Below, piece by piece: positions 1 through 16,000 of a stretch of DNA of 64,000 nucleotides. The stretch spans positions 98,952,001-99,016,000 of the forward strand of contig CM034546.1 of assembly GCA_020055645.1 (NCBI GenBank), given 5' to 3'. Within the stretch, counting starts at the first letter, position 1. Every line of letters begins with the position of its first letter. The DNA comes from Tomocerus qinae. Its lineage: Eukaryota > Arthropoda > Collembola > Entomobryomorpha > Tomoceridae. The translations under genes and the position numbers were made by a program. Below the pieces are notes generated by a model, which saw only the letters and a list, made by a program, of their open reading frames with translations, had not been told where the DNA came from and searched no databases.

Positions 1-3000
1 AAGATTGATTATGATGGGAAGAGAAAACTACTGTAAATTTAAATCTGTGTGATTTCACTCTTGGGCTCACTTATATATTTTCGTAGGAGGAAGCCAGGCA
101 GCTTGATTATTACCTACTTTTTAGAGAGAATCTGGAGAGTTCAAATCAATCTCTTTCCACACCAGGTATTCCTCCCTCTTTCACAGAAAAAACTATGTAT
201 TTCCATCAATTGTGTTTCAAACCCAAATAGATATCTCTATAAAAATTCTCATGTTTAGAGTACAAAGTAATTTTTATTAACTCAACAATTTACTTACGCA
301 TACGAAAATGAAAATAATATTGCTCCAACATAAATACTAAACGCTCCCTTGCGTACAGCATTTTTTTTATTTTTCTGCTTTATCCAAATTGCTTTTGCCT
401 TCATTTATGTAAATGTGAAGTGTTTCCCCATCTGAGAAAATACTTGGAGCACTTTTAAGGATGTACATTCCTAAATATTTGGGAGACATTTCAGAGTATT
501 ATTAGTCTTGAACCATAAAGTTACACAGAACGACCTGCTGCATCAGTTTCAAGTAAATAGAACAAAAATCCACAAGGAGGAGGTGCCAAAATTTGGAGCT
601 GAAAGGTTAGTATTTAATAGACAAATAGAAAAGTCAACAGAGTTAGGTAACTTATTTGTTGGTTCTTATGATAAATTGGAACGGAACCTTTTGTGCAGAC
701 ATGGACAAGAAGGAAATCGTACATAATACTGTGCGTGATGATGTGATGTATTTAGACAAGTCGAGCTTATATGCTTACTTATATATTAAATTTTATACAT
801 GCTTAGTTAGGTACAGTAAGGGTAGGACCGTTGCTTCAATTCACCCAAGGAAAGAGAAATGATCCGTAGTAACGTAAAATGGTTACTTAGAAGTAAACTG
901 AAGTTTCATTTATTGTAGATATTGTACGGGTGTAAATGTAAACTAAGGTTTTATATATTTGCCTGAATGGGAAAATGTAGAGAATGTTGTCCATTTTCGC
1001 CTTTCTTGCCTACTGCGGTTTGATGGATTACTCTGTGTCGCCTTACACGGTGTAGTTGCACAATACTTGTATTGTTTATGTATAGCAAGCCCTGTGGAAG
1101 TATACATTTGGGATTGGGAGTTAGGGAGGAAAGATAACCCAGTAACTAGTAAATAGAGTAGAATATCAAAACTAACAAGAGTGCATAGGAATTAGGTCCG
1201 TACTGTCTGGTTTACTACTCAGTCACTCAAAGCACACGTCACCATTAGACTTCTCATCTCTGTCTTGAGAAATTTTGGCGCAAGGAAGCCTATATTGAAA
1301 AGAATGGAACAGTAGGAAAGGTATTGCACATAATTTACTTGCATTGTGTACTTATATAAGTATTGGCCTAGGAAAAAGAGGAAGGTCGGAAGAAGGAAAA
1401 ATCTCGTTTACCTCCTGACCAAAACCTGACCGATGGAATATATGCCGCTGCTATGCTGTGCCGACGACGCTTTGTTCTAAAGGTGTGGCCAAATGTCTGT
1501 AATGTACACATTTTGTGAGGTGACCCTTCTTGCCGATGAATAAATGGTGCAATACGTATTTAGTGACTTGTGCCTCTTCCTTTCTGTGCACTGACACTAA
1601 TATAATTCACGTATAAGTATGAGTTATAGGGAAAGGATAGATATATTATGGATCCTATTTATCAGCAAGTGGAAGATCTATGTGGCATTGCTAGAGTCCG
1701 AGGAGTACAATGGCTCATTTTCTCCAAGACTGAGAAGCCAAGTCATAAAATGTGACTTGAGAACTTTCGTCTCTCATTCGTATTTCATTTCAATCTCCCT
1801 TTTGTTTTCAACTACGGGGAGTATATTTCAAAAAGGACCTAACTAACTTGACTTAGTGTTGTCGAGCCTCAACTTGATCTTTGCTGGCTACTTCTGCTGA
1901 CTACGACTTCTGTGTTAGCATTTGCATTCGACATTAACGACTTGCTATGGTTTTTGGTTTTGTTTTCAATTTTGACCAGGTCAAACATAGCTATATGCTT
2001 GTCTACCACGATCTACAGATACACTCTCACGTACAAATAACTATAAAATTGTATCTGCGCGTATTTATGGGTATGGGTTCACAGAAGGATGGAGTAGAAT
2101 AGCAATAGGATAATGTAGCACATAACTTAGTGCATCCATAAAGTATAAGCTACAATAACATTGCTAACTCTACCAAACGACATACCAGAGTTTTTCTCAG
2201 GCCTACTGCTTATTATGAGTGGTTAACTAACGATAAGAGAAAAGAAAAGCAACCGGACACCACGTTGTTTCTTCTCCTTAGTTTGCTCAATACATTTCTC
2301 TTATGGATAATGTTAGTATGGTGAGTTTGGGTCATCCATTTCATTTTCATCTCATCTCATACCGGGTGATTAACGATCTAATGGACTAGTGGACTCTACA
2401 GTGGTATTTTCTACTGACGAAGGCATTTCTAGTAATAGCACTTGTAAACAACCAAATAACTCTCATGATATAAATAATATATACATCTACCAAGACTCAT
2501 TCTAACTTTGACTGACAGAATGGATTTGTTTGTCTGTGTAAATTCGTAGTGTATCCACTGAAATATTAACAAACATTTGATGCCAACGACTAACTTATCC
2601 GTGACGAATTTAATAGCTTTGCTGAAAGTACCCGTCCACATTATTAGATATATTATGATTACCGTGATTTAACATAGGGTGGTAATGTAATGATTACCTA
2701 TTCAGTTTTATGACTCTCTATCTACCCATTAGACACTGTCGTTAAACCCAGATTATATATGAACTATCCTCAATTTAGACAATCCTAATTTCCAACTGCT
2801 TCATTCTGCATACAACGAAAAGATGCCGCATTTAAGAAAATATCTTTAACTTTTTTTATTATATATTTGTAGCATTAACACATGTAAGCCATACTACCCA
2901 AAGATCTACCAGTATTTATTTAAATTTTACAGTTTGATTATTGTATTTTTAATTCGGACTTTAGCGCATACATTTTGGGTAGTGATTTTCGATTACTGAT

Positions 3001-6000
3001 TTCATGCATGTACCTATGTATACCTAATACAGTTTTATGCATATGCAAGTGAGAAATGTTATTGGCAATAAGAATTTGATTGCTAATAGACGTTTGGTCT
3101 GAAATGTTTGTGTAAATAGGTTATTGGCTTGTGTTAGAATGACTACATACCTTAAATTACATTGGCATTACATAGATAAGTATGGTAAGGAGCGGCTTGT
3201 TAAACGAATGTTAGGATAGCTTGTGCTGTGTTTTGAAATTGACCCGTCGATTGTTTGTACCGTAGTGTTTATTGGCATCTAGAGATGGACAAACCCATGT
3301 TTTGTATTTTTCTAGCGTGGTGTTCATAATAATATTATGCTGTGGGTAATGAATGCAGTATCAGCATTAAATGGTGCGTTGAAGGGAAGTTGGATGTAAA
3401 AAAAGTTAGTATGACTAAGCGTATTATCCGATGAGGATCAACTACTAGCTTCACAATAACTATAAATCAAAAGATGAGCATGCTTTGCTCGTTTCCTTGT
3501 GTGTATTACTTTTCTCATGTTATTCTGCTCATAAAATTGCGGATAGAAATGGAAATCGTTAATTGAATCTCATGGAGTCGGCAAAGAAATTATTGGAGGG
3601 ACCAGGGTTAGAGTTTTCTAAACTGAATCCTTTGATTTTTTCACAATATGTGGCATCGTCTAATTTCTCTCACTCATCCGTTGAATAAGATGATTTTGAA
3701 TAAGTTGAGGTTTAGATGCGTTAGGCTTGTCTGGTCTGACTTGGCTCATAAAGTGCAATCAAAGGTTCAAGAGGCAGGGATGCTATGATAGGAGGATGGC
3801 AACTGAAGATGAAATGAATAGGACTGAGCTTACTACTAATACAATTACAATATGCATATTTTATATAATATTAAAGTTACTAGTAGTTAGGTTAGGTGAG
3901 TATAAATGGAAGGCAAGTATAAGTAGTTGAGGAAAAAATGAATACATCGAGAAAGAAACGAGTGGAAAAAATGCTCTGTGCTAAATGGATGGATGGATGA
4001 ATGAGGCAGTTTATTTGTTGATGGCGAGGAATTCAGAATGGGCTGGTAAATAGTAGTATGGATGCTCGACACAAGAAATATATAATGAATGTAAAGTACC
4101 TTCATTTCGTATACAAAGAGTTATGTCTGTATAGAGATTACATAGCTGGTGAAGATATGTAGCTGTACTACATAGAATCACAAACAAAATAGCTGGCTCA
4201 GCTCTATGTGTATGTATGTCTCTCGTCGTGAGTTTAGTTCAAAAGCTGAGGGTGAGGAATGCTACGCTATAGTGGAAATGCAAATGACGATAATGAGGTG
4301 CAAAAGGGATGCATTACATTACATTACTTCACAGTTTGAGTTGATGTTATGTATAAGAATTCTACTTACGTACTATTATACCTATTGCTATACAGATATT
4401 TTACCAATGAATGCCCTGGTCCTATCTGTATGACACTCCAGTAGTGTAGTAGTAGGTTTAAATTAACCGATAACTAAGCGTTGCCTTTAGTTTTTATACG
4501 TAATAAGCAGGATAGTTCACACTAGACTTGTATTTAGGCACTTTAGATACGTAAGCACGTTACAAACATATCTAAACTATGCTGTTTTACTAGTTGCTTA
4601 GATTCGTTAGTTTCTTTCCTATTTGTACTTGTGTTAATGCATGTCCACCTAGGTAACTTGGCTTTTACATGGCAATTGTGCACCTATATAGGTGTTATAC
4701 ATGCAGTATATATTTAGATACTTATATGTGTGCAAGCATTTGTGTATGAATTGGTTGAAGATTCAATTTTATTTGGATTCCATTGTTACCTTACCTGTTT
4801 GTGTATTTATGTCTGCTATGTACACAGAGATAGTTGTATACAGATATAGTGTTTGGTGTGTTCAAGTGCAAGGAGAGATGGGTACTCTCAGGTTGTACTC
4901 TTCGGATGATGTCAGTACTCAGTGGTGCTTTATGATAATGTGGGAAGAATGTTCTCACTGGATGATTTGTGGTGTTGCTCGGGTATCAGGTGCCGTGTCT
5001 GAACTAGACATGTGGAGGGGATGCACTATGAATCAATAGCGTCGAGTTTCTTTGAAGTCCAAGTAGATATTGATATGATAGTAAAATGAGGAGGCGATAG
5101 AAAGAGAATAGCGAGCTACGGAAATTCTCCTTTTCCTTTCTATCAACAGATATTGTGATTTTCTGATAGGGATGAAATGGATAAGAGGTGCATGCCAATG
5201 CCAAAGTACAGATAAGTATAGTGTGCGGATGCAATGCAACGTTCAGGTAGGTAGGTGAGCTAATAGTAATCGTAATATGTAAAGCAAACTGTGTGTTTGC
5301 TCCAATAGGATGTTATGGCAAGAATAAAAGAGCTTACTATGCAATTGCCCAGGTTGTTGATCAAGGTAAATCTCTCATGACAGCTGCTGATGAGTTTTGA
5401 TGTTTTTCTTCAGGCTGCTTTCTTTGCTTTGCCTCCCTTGTTAGTTAATACTAACATGCTTTGCTGGTTGAAAGTTGAAGTTCGTCTTTAGAGGATTTTC
5501 AATTTTTTCCCACTGGCATTGCATGGTTCGTGGTTGTGTGTGTGAGAGATGGTGTGCATTTCTCTACCTTCAAAATACAGATACGATACCTCCCTATACA
5601 CACTCCTTTACCTTATTATCCATTATTTAGGCATGCCGTGGAAAACGGAGGTTGGTCCGGACCAGAGCATTTAGTATACGGCCAAGAGAAATTGTACAGA
5701 TAAGATAGCCAAGATACTTACAAGACCAATTTACTACTTATACTTAATATTTGCCTTTATATACGCTCATGTCAGTCACTTATAACTACTTTTAAGAGTA
5801 TAGATGTCCATGCATTATTTTATATTCTTAAGGCTAAGTGTAGTTTGTGCATTAGAATGTTTGTAGTTGGTTAAGGAATTAAAGAGTGAAAAAGAAAGAA
5901 ATGAGTACAAAAATGGAATAATATTAGAGAAGGGAATAAATAGGTACGTACGTATATAGCTCTGTGTTTTGCAGGTGTTTCTTTTATTTTCCCCCTTAGA

Positions 6001-9000
6001 GGAAGAAAAATTATTGTAATAATGATGGACTGATTAGCTAGATTGAATGGGATAAGGATCTTTAGTGAAGCAGTAGGTGTGTAAAACCAACTTTTAGAAT
6101 CCAGTGAATTCAAGTCAGGAAATGAAGGGATATTACTGAAATGCATTTAAAGCCTGTGATGCTGATTGATTGACATTTTGTCTTTCAAATGAGTCTTGCT
6201 TCATATCGTTGATTGCCATGTGGCTGTTCCATGTACCATTTACTTATAACCACTTTTTCCACTTACTATATCTAATTATTGGTATTTGACAGTTAAGGGC
6301 TTAGAAAGGTAAATAGAATTACAGACATGCGTGTGAGAGTTAAATCAATTCCATGTATAAAGAATATTTATTTTATATGTAACGCAATCATCATTTTCAC
6401 AGCTGTTATTTACCTTATGTGTTTCAATCCATATCATGTCATTCGGCTAGCAGTCAGGTTAATTGAAAAAGGTCGGCTGTACCACAACTATGGTATTTAT
6501 TTATTAGCAATTCCCGTTTAAATAGAGTAATGGGAATAATTGGGCTGATTCAAATATTACTCAATTATGTAGTGAAAAACCGTCACATTTTTATTTGTGA
6601 TGACAGTTTACAGATTTTGCATTGATAGTATTAGGTTTAGTTAGGGCTTAGTATAGCCAAGTCACTGGCACAGTTACGAAGATTTATTTGTTTCAATGTG
6701 AAACATAGCATTGCAATCCTGATGATTTATAATGTAAAAGGTGTGTTTTAATGGGATGCTAATAATAAAAGGTTTATTTAGGGAATTTGAGTTGTTATTG
6801 GATGGGAAGAAGTATTTAAAGAGTTGCGGACAATTTTGGTAGGTTAATAATGGTATGGGAGTCACATCACATAATGTGAACATTTCGTTTGACTTAAATT
6901 AGAGGATGGAATTATAGATGTGACGGAATAACTGTCTTTCGTGTCGATTGACTCAAGCCACTCAGTTGAAGCTTGGAGTTGATTTTTTTAATTCCCTACT
7001 CTTCAGGGAGTTGTAAAAAAGACAGTGAAATGTGAAATTGTTCACATTGCTTAGAGGAGTGTATATTGTAAGTAGATAGATAGATCGTGGTGCAGTGTGC
7101 AATTTGAGTTTGTCGCTCTGGTTGGCTTTTGACTTGTTTCAGTTTGGCTTAACTTAAGGTCGAGTTTGGCATTGCACAAGGATTACGATAAGAATTAGGA
7201 ATAATGATTACCGGGTCGGTCGGGACTTGTGAGATGTGAGAGCGAGAATTCGGTCGGTATATGTGAATTGAGCGGTGTATGTGTGTTGTGCAGGGAGGAG
7301 GATGGCGTTGTATGTGTGAGTGTGTGTGGTGTAGTGTGACAGTGTGAGGCAAGTCTGTAGCTGAATCACACTCATCAGAATGTTTTGAGAAGAAAAGGAA
7401 TACAGAGACATCATAGATGTCTGGAAGACGAAATAGAGGAGAATGAGTAAACTAAACGGCAGGATGGCCGTCATAAATTGAGGGGAAGCTGTTTGGAGTG
7501 GAGTGGATGTGCATTTAGTTCTCCATTTAAACTGGCACTAGATGAGATGCACTATATGTATGTTTGTCCTCTGTCATTATTTCACTGTAGTTTATCTCAT
7601 GTTGAGGTTAGTTAGTTAAGTAAAGTAAGTTAGTTTCCTTTGGTTTCTCATGATTTTTTCTCTTGCTTCTCTGAATTTACGATTACGACTGGAACTATGT
7701 CGTTTGTGTTTTTTATTGGAGCGAGCACAAGGAGATTCAGACTTTACATACATTGCATTACTTTAGTGTAGTGTAACTGACTTCACTTGACTTACTTATG
7801 TACGTTCTTTACTAGCTTCTATATATCCATCTAAATGCACTGCCTCAATCTCTGCTACTGTCATCCCAACTTCTTTAGATAACTATATGTACTATAACAA
7901 GAACAGCTCTCATCATACATCTCTCTTTCTTCCTCTCTTTGAAATCGAAAAAAAACGGAAATTTAAATAGGCACGCGTTTTGCCATAAAGTCATAATAAT
8001 GTAATGACAGGGCGAAGAAAGGAACAAGCAAATTAGACTCGTAGTTTCTGAGTAAATTGTCATTTTATTCTTACTGTTCTTTCATTGTCATGTTGACAAT
8101 GTGAAATTCTCGTAGTCATTTCACCTAATTCCCTTTGTAACTTCTGATTTGTATATTTTTATTAGCGTCTGATTGGACATTCTCCTTTCAACTCTCTAAT
8201 AATACCAAGAAATTTACATCCACATGCATCTGCTATTTCTGAACAGTTATAATTTAACTCGGCTTATTTATCTGTACAGTAGCACAGTTTTGAATGTTAC
8301 ACATGATTACCACGAAAAGGGGGATATTGTTCTATGGTTATGTTTGTTGGTAAATAAAGACATGTAAATCGTGGACGAACGAGACAATTTATTCTTCTAT
8401 ATAATATTATACTACTACCTGTAGATTTTATAGGTATTAGTTGAAAAGTATTCATTCTGTCACTCGTCCTATGTCACGATTTCGTCTTGTCTGGTGGATT
8501 TCTCTGAAAAGTCTATACTAACAATGGGTTATTACTGCTCCAGATTACAGCTTTTATTGTTGATGCTCTCAATGCTTATCAGGTAGGGTTACCACCATTT
8601 TAAGAAATCCATATTACTTACGCTCCATTAGCGTATAAATACCCTAAATATTTATTTCCCGAAAATATGGAATGCATTCACACTTTTGGTGCATTGTTGA
8701 AGAAGATCCAGGCTTGGTTAGATTGATGTGTGAAACAGAAGCCTTATGTGATTATAGAGTATTGTAAATAAGCAGAAGCACCTGAGTTTAGTTATCCCCT
8801 GCGTGAAGTTGTCCCTGTCTGATTTGAAGTCTGTTTTTGAAGCTACTAAGCTGACTTGACTGACTGATTTCATAGAATTAGTGGTGTTCACCTTTTTCCT
8901 CCTTTTCTTTCTCGTTATTAGTGTAAAGGTAAAAGTGTGTGTATTAGTGGTCGGTGATATTGGTAATAATGGTGACGATAATAGTTAGGTAGTCAGACAG

Positions 9001-12000
9001 GTCCGAGATTTTCTGATAGGAAAGAAAACAAAGTCGAGGCTGGAAATAGAAAATGAAGCTAAGTGGAGCTATAAGTGCGTAAAGTAAAGAAAAGTGGAAA
9101 GAAGGTTTTCTATTGTAGGATAAGAGCCCCGTGTTATGTGATGATGAGTCTGAGCCCCGGTGGGTTGGCACTTGTGATGATCCTCTTCCTTCAATATAGA
9201 AAATACAAGTTAACTTGTCTTTGGCTGGGATTGAAAAGTTGTAAGAGCTTATCTCCTGGCATTTGCTACTTGGACGTGTGTAGGTGTCGCCAAAGCTTTC
9301 ATGGCGATCGTTACGTCGTCATTATTAAGGTGGCTTACTTATTGTCTCGTAAGCTCACGTTAATAGCTATGAATAATACTGACTAGTATACACTTATAAT
9401 AAAGTACAGTACTTTATAACAAGAATAAATAGAGTTTTCGTAATGGTGGCATTGCATAAAAGACTTGTGTTGATAGGCGTAAGTAGCGTAAGAATAATAG
9501 TTAAAAGAACTAGACCGGACAGGACTGTCAAGTTAACTGAATCTCAATCCAGTCAGTTTGTATTGTTAGTTTCTTTCATTATGATTATTGTTATTGTTTT
9601 TGGGTAAGGCTAAATGGAATTTATAGATAAGTGGAGACAAACGTATTGTCTCTCCTTCATGGAGGTTTCTCTAATGCTACTAGAATATAACTGTTTATCT
9701 GTGTACACTGCAAAAAATATGCACAAATGAAATCAGAGATCTTGAATTGCGCATAAAATTAGCATTTGATCCTTGTCTATGTGACATTTGGCAAGTTATA
9801 CGCACATTTCCCCCTTTATTGCTAGCATTTAATGAGACTGAATTGTATTGGAGGCTACTACTTCGACGAAATCTGCGGTTGGCCACAAATGAACGCGGAG
9901 ACGATAAAAATACAAAGAATCGTTTAATTTGAATTCTGGTTACTCTTACTAGGACAAACTATGAACTCCTATGAGTATAAACGCTGTAATGGTAATGACT
10001 AAGTAATAGAGTTACACGGTTCACTTTGTCGTCTCATTTATGTAGAGCCATCCTAATTAATTTAAATCGTGGAATTTACAGCTAGGCGTGCTGGTGGCAT
10101 AAACCTCTTTCGATTCCTTAATCGATAAGCCATTTAACATTCGAGAACTCTCTTCTCTAACCATTATCAATTTGGGCTCTGAGTAATATGAATGAGTAAT
10201 TGTACAAATAATACTGGAGTTATAAGCATTCCTAATTAAATTAAATGCACTATTTAATAGTCTTCTCCGTAGTTTAACATTCTACGAATTGTTTGGTCGT
10301 AAAATGAAGATAATGATATTGCGTTGTCATCATGTCTCTTGTAGCCTCTATATAGTAATCATAACTATTACTACTAGAATTCCTTGCCAATCCATTAAGC
10401 TGACTTATTACTCATTGTTTTGCATTGCTCATTACAATTGACAAAATAGTTCGTTCGTACTTAGATATTAATTTATTGAGTTGTATGGAATTACTTTTTT
10501 ATAATGCCCAATTGCGTAGTATTTGATTTGAATGTTTACTTGCGTGTTTCTGATAGCGATTTATAGATTAATGCAACTACAGTTATAAACTCTTTTGACT
10601 CATTATCAGTATAAGCAAATAGTATTGAAGTTTGAAGTCGGTGCAAATGTGTATTGTGTCGGTAAACGGAGAACATGGCTCGAACAAATATGTATTACAA
10701 ATATAAATTGACCAATGGACAAAAATTGGTTATCATTACCATTAGCAAACATGCAATTCTCTATTGAACTGGGTCGGCAAGTTCACTTGAGTCTATGAAT
10801 GTAAAGAAATGAATGAAATGAAAGAGCAAGTGAATGAACAGCACATTCAATGCAATTTGTTAACACTTACAAATAGTATATACGTCGACTACGTAACCAT
10901 TGCATTTCTTTAGTTCCTTTAGTAGAAGATCTAGTTGTTTTCAAGCACTTTATCTTATGCATAGATAACGCATAGACAAAATAAATGTCTCTATGCAGAT
11001 CTTCACCTTCAGGATGAACTTGTATTTAAGATTTAGTACTAGCAGTGCACACTATTTACATATTTACACTCAGTTACTCCTGTCTATGAATTTGTGCATG
11101 CTTAGCCTGTACGCATTGTCCCTGCATACCCTGTAATTTAGCAATTTTCTATGTGATATTATGATAAGATTTCATGGTTTACTTTTCTGTTGTGTCTGCT
11201 CAAATAGATCTGTTTCGTTTTCCTCTACATACGCACTATGTGTATAGAAATAACGGTAATAGTAAACTGTAAGTTTAGATAAAGTGAGAACAGACCAAGC
11301 CAGGCTCTCGGTTTCATCGGGAAGCAGGAGGTTTGTGTATACACAACACATGAAGAAAGGGAAGGTTTATTATGAGGCAAGCCGATTTTATTTCCGGCCT
11401 CTTTTTCTAACCTTAGCTTGTGGTAAAAATAGACATGCATAGTCAAATGGAGCTTCACTGTGTAACCAAAAAATGAGTTGAGCTTCATGTTTTGGGAGAG
11501 CCAGGTTATTCCACAACTTGGAAACTTTTCCCTATATACATTTCATGATCAAATTATTTTAAAGTGATGTTTGAATACACACCTGTAAAATCATCTATAG
11601 CTGATTATAATTTTGTTAAGGTTTCTAATCATAGTCTTTAAAATGAAGTATTTCTTTAGTATTTTTTGTGCCCAATTATTGTACAATATTATTTGTGTTT
11701 ATTAGGAGCCTACTATACGAGCAAAAGGCTGCAAGTTTATTTCATAAAAATAATTGCAGTGATTATGGTTGTTTTGTTGGGAGTGTTGATTGTGATTGTA
11801 TACCACCTTAGTAAACGTGAGCATAATTTGATAATAAGGGACCGGAACAAGTGAAGGGAAATTGATTGGAATTATTTGCAGGTTGTTCCTGTTCTGTATG
11901 GAGATATTTCTATTTGTAATTGAGAATTTACGGTACACGAAGGAACAGCGGGGATGTGAACGATCATCTTGTTTTGCATTTAAATGAGATTGTGAGGTGC

Positions 12001-13000
12001 ATTTGCATATACAGGTTGAAGTCTTTAGAATTGCAGTAAATTGAATCGGATGTGAAATTCAAAATGAAATCAGATTGCTTTCTTAGTGCATATTCTAAAT
12101 GTAGTAAATAATGTATTGTGAGTATGTAAGCATGTTAAAACTATATTTATGCGTATATTAGAAATATTTAGCTGAGGTAGGGCTAAGGTACTAGAGCAAC
12201 ATAGGAGAATAATGATGAGATTCTGCAAGTGATGATGGGAACAGGATATTTATTTATGAGAGTGACCATTTTTATCTGTTTACACACTACATTACGTTCT
12301 GTTGTGTATATGTGAGCATCTCATTTGATTTCACTTAGCAGATGAATGGTGTAGTGGGATTGGACCAAGAAGGAGCTATTCTTGACTTGACTTTAGTTAA
12401 GTTAAAGCATGCATGTAATCTGTTGGTGCATTTAAATTTACGAATTCCCTTGTTAAGTAGTTGGTTTGGTTTGTTAACAATATCACGAGATGAGTATAGA
12501 GTAGTAGATGAGATGTGGTGAAGACGACGAAGTGGAATAACCCCATCAATTATTTAAATGTTCGCCTTATTTCCACTTTTATTGTCAGCGTTTATTTGGT
12601 AATGAAGACACAATAAGGTACACTCTGTAATTGTAGTTGCATTTGTTGTGTTTGATGGTGATAAGTAGTGATATGGTAGTTACAGATATAGTGACTGACT
12701 GACAATGGACTCTTTCCACGAGTATTGGGCATGTTCTCCGTACGAAGACAGGATGAAAAGAGAGCCGACTCTGTGCTGACAAGTGACCATGAGAATTCTT
12801 TACTAATGTAAACTAACTAGATGTATTTAGTAATGGTAGCTAATGGTAAGTTCCATTTTACAGCCTCCCTTTACACATAACTGTATATAGGAGGTATATG
12901 TAACACATACCTACATGGAGGATCTGTAGTATTGTTTTTCCATTTGATATTGATACTGTTGTCATATCATGTATCTCAGACACAAAGCAACATAAATACA
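1..13000. other. Gene-free stretch, nothing recognised
   Basis: No reading frame here resembles a protein family I know, and none is longer than about 115 codons (the longest, 4692-5039, is Cys/Tyr/Met-rich and looks like chance). The sequence is A+T-rich with frequent TAG and GTA words and scattered ACTTGACT-like motifs (1846, 7785, 8852, 12381). There is a C-poor GT-rich tract at 7228-7350, listed separately. No RNA gene, no long inverted repeat and no retroelement motif was seen. It could be intergenic DNA or the inside of a very long intron; the sequence does not decide. Confidence 0.6.
7228..7350. repeat. GT-rich low-complexity tract
   Basis: On the + strand this stretch is built mostly from GTG, TGTG and GAG words and contains very few C bases. 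It is not a clean microsatellite; it reads as a decayed TG/GAG-rich repeat. The His/Thr-rich open frames on the - strand (7149-7474) are a by-product of this composition and are not called as genes. Confidence 0.6.
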
Positions 13001-16000
13001 ATCACTAATATGCTCAATAGATATTTATGATATTGCATTCAATATAGTTTCATTACGGTCGTTGTTGTTATTAGTATGTGTAATACTAGCGATAGCTATT
13101 GTCATCTTTGCATAAATGAGAATGTAATATCGTTAATGTTAATTTTACTAACAATAGGACTATATCTGTTATATGATGTGCATACGTAACATAAACATTC
13201 AAATATCCATTATAACACAATTGACAAAAGATTGTTGAATCATTTGCACAATACACATGAAGAGTCTTTCTTTATTATGGATATTATTGCTCTTTGGCGC
13301 CGACGGAGTAGTTAAAATGCGTTTTGGCTCACTCCTCAGCATGCTTGACTGGCAAAGAAAAAGAAGGCGGTACGCTGATGTGATGGTATGGGATGGTGAT
13401 AGCGTTGCATTAGTCTGAAATGCATTTCAGGAGTAGGAAAGAGCACAAGTTTAATTTCAGCACAACTTAAATTGTCAAGGAAGAATCTGTGTGTAATATA
13501 TAGCCTTTTGATATTTGAGAGGATGTTTATATTTGTAGCTAGTGAAACTAAAGCTAAAAACTTGTGTTGACGGAATGCAATGAGTCAAGTAGAGACAAGT
13601 GTGTCGGTCCGTCGCTTCGGCTCGAGCTAAACCATTGTTATTTCTATTTCTTGAACGGGGAGGTTTATGCTTAGAAAGAATTACTCGGCACAGTTAATTA
13701 TTCTTCACCCATTTATTACTCTGATTTAGCATTTGCTAGTAACTCTCTATCATTAATGCTAAATACATTATAGGAGTTATTTGTAAAATTTTATTGCTCT
13801 GAGGTGGTTGTGGTTTTCTGATGGGACGCTAACTACGTCGCAAATTCTTAGCAGTCTTACATCACATTATAATGGAGAATAATTACATTCTTATTTTAAT
13901 AGAATATTCTTAAGGCATTATCTTATTTCTATGTACATAGATACAAATGTATGTGACTGTTGATGACATGTATTTAGATTAGTATTGTCTGGTTGGGAAT
14001 TATGAAGGTTCTTACTAGGAAAAGAAATGGGAAGTTTTCTCTCGACTGTGCTCTCTTCTCTCAAGTGCAATAAAGATACATATTAGGTTTCATTTTGACA
14101 AAGCAATAAAGATGAAATTCAAGGGCTTACAAAAGGAAGGGTTGGATTTGAAAAGGAATTTTTTTCTTCAGTGGAATAATAGAGATAGAAAGTAATAAAT
14201 GGTAGGTATGTGCCTTGAGTAGTAGGGGAAGGAAATATTCGTGTAAATAGTTTCTATGATGAAAGTCAAGTAAAGACTACAATACAGATATTTTTCGGAG
14301 CTAATAAGTTACCTAATCAAGCCGAGTCATTGTCTCCATCTGCATTTAAGTCAAGACATGGCATAGTTGTACAGTAGAAAACAAAAGTATGACATCAAGA
14401 GCTGCAACGAAGCATCGTTCGTACTTATTTCTAGTGTTTGTCATTTGAGTCAAGTCGGATAATACTATTGTTGTCTCTGTCTGAGATTCTATTTCTATGA
14501 ATGTAGGTATTAGTCACCGAGTGTAGTGTGCGAGGGATTTCCTAATCAAAATTTGGGATCGACTTTTCTCAATAATGCTTCAAATATGATACACTACTTA
14601 AGTAGGCTTAAGTTGCATTACGGCTCTGAAGATTGAAAAGACTGACAATGACAACGACAAGTTTCCTGTTGTCTTCAAATGAAATACCTAACTCAGCTCA
14701 GCCTAAGTAGCTACACTAATATGCTACACTAATAACATGTGCATGGCATATATTTCGGTGGAAATGAAAAAGTGTACATAGAGACAGACTCTACACAATC
14801 AGACATTACCTACATATACTACATGAGATACGAGTGATAAGCACTTTGATACCGTTTTATTATCCTTTATCAACACTGGTGTTTGGTTTTTCGTTTGGGT
14901 CGTCTGAGTGAGTTGGCAATGAGTTTCTGACGTTTTGTTGTTTTTTGTTTACTCTATTGTCGATAAAATTAGAGATAGGAGAAACCTGTGGTGGTTCTGC
15001 AGATTTTAATGAGAATATTCTGTAGTACACAAAACTACAATTACTTTACTACACTTTCTGATATCTTTTCTACGTATGCCTATACCTAGTCATATTCCAA
15101 TAATAGGATTAACCTTTGATTAAATACACAGGAAGCTGGAACAAAATAGCGCACAAACAAAACGAGGAAAATTCCGATAATATGAGACATTCTATGAGAA
15201 AATTGAAGCTATGCAAATAATAGGTATGTAATACTATTTGGTTGTGGTTTGGTTTAACCATATTAAATATGTGCGCAATTTTGGAATTTCCGTTTCTCGA
15301 TCGTATTCCCACAGGAATTATAATAAGGTTAATATGCGACTCAGTTTCATGCTAATTTGCAGTGATGATTTAACTGTAAACCAACAATAATTAATAAAAA
15401 AGGTCAATATTAATATTTGACTTTCGATGACATTATATTTAAAGTTTTTTGGCCTTCCTGTGACTTTGCTAGTTTGTCGATGTAGGAAACAACAGAAGAA
15501 ATTCCTCTCCAGAGATTGTAATCTTTAGTGTAAGAATGGTAAAGTATTCCGACGTTTTGTTCCTCGAATGGTTCTTTAATAGATAATGGGAGCCAGATGG
15601 GGCTAAATAGTAGGCATCTGTATGTGTCGTTTCGGATTGGAATAGATAGAGGAGAATTTTTGTTAGCTGACTAATGGTTATGAAAGAAGTTTTTGGAGGA
15701 AAAGTATTTTCTAAGACAATTTATGTGATTGACTAATAGTTTGAAAACGTGACAAATTATAGTTGTCATGCGGTTTTGGTTGAAGACGGAAGCCAGTGAG
15801 ACGGAGCACACGAAGGAATCATAGGAATGAGCTTTCTAAGGAAAAAGGACAGGGAGGACAAGAAAGTTAGTCAAGTCAACCAAGTAGGAAAGTTGAGCCA
15901 AGAAATGTCTGATAGTGAAACAGAATACGGAATAGCGATAGGGAGTTAAACTGATTGTACGGATCTTTTCCGTTGCATAAGAAAGAACATTACTGGTTAG

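Noticed and set aside
4692..5039. 115-codon + frame rich in Cys, Tyr, Met and Trp
   Set aside because: Low-credibility composition, no family resemblance and a length within chance.
7149..7474. Two overlapping - strand frames rich in His, Thr and Pro
   Set aside because: They are the translation of a GT-rich low-complexity tract; two frames overlap and neither resembles a known family.
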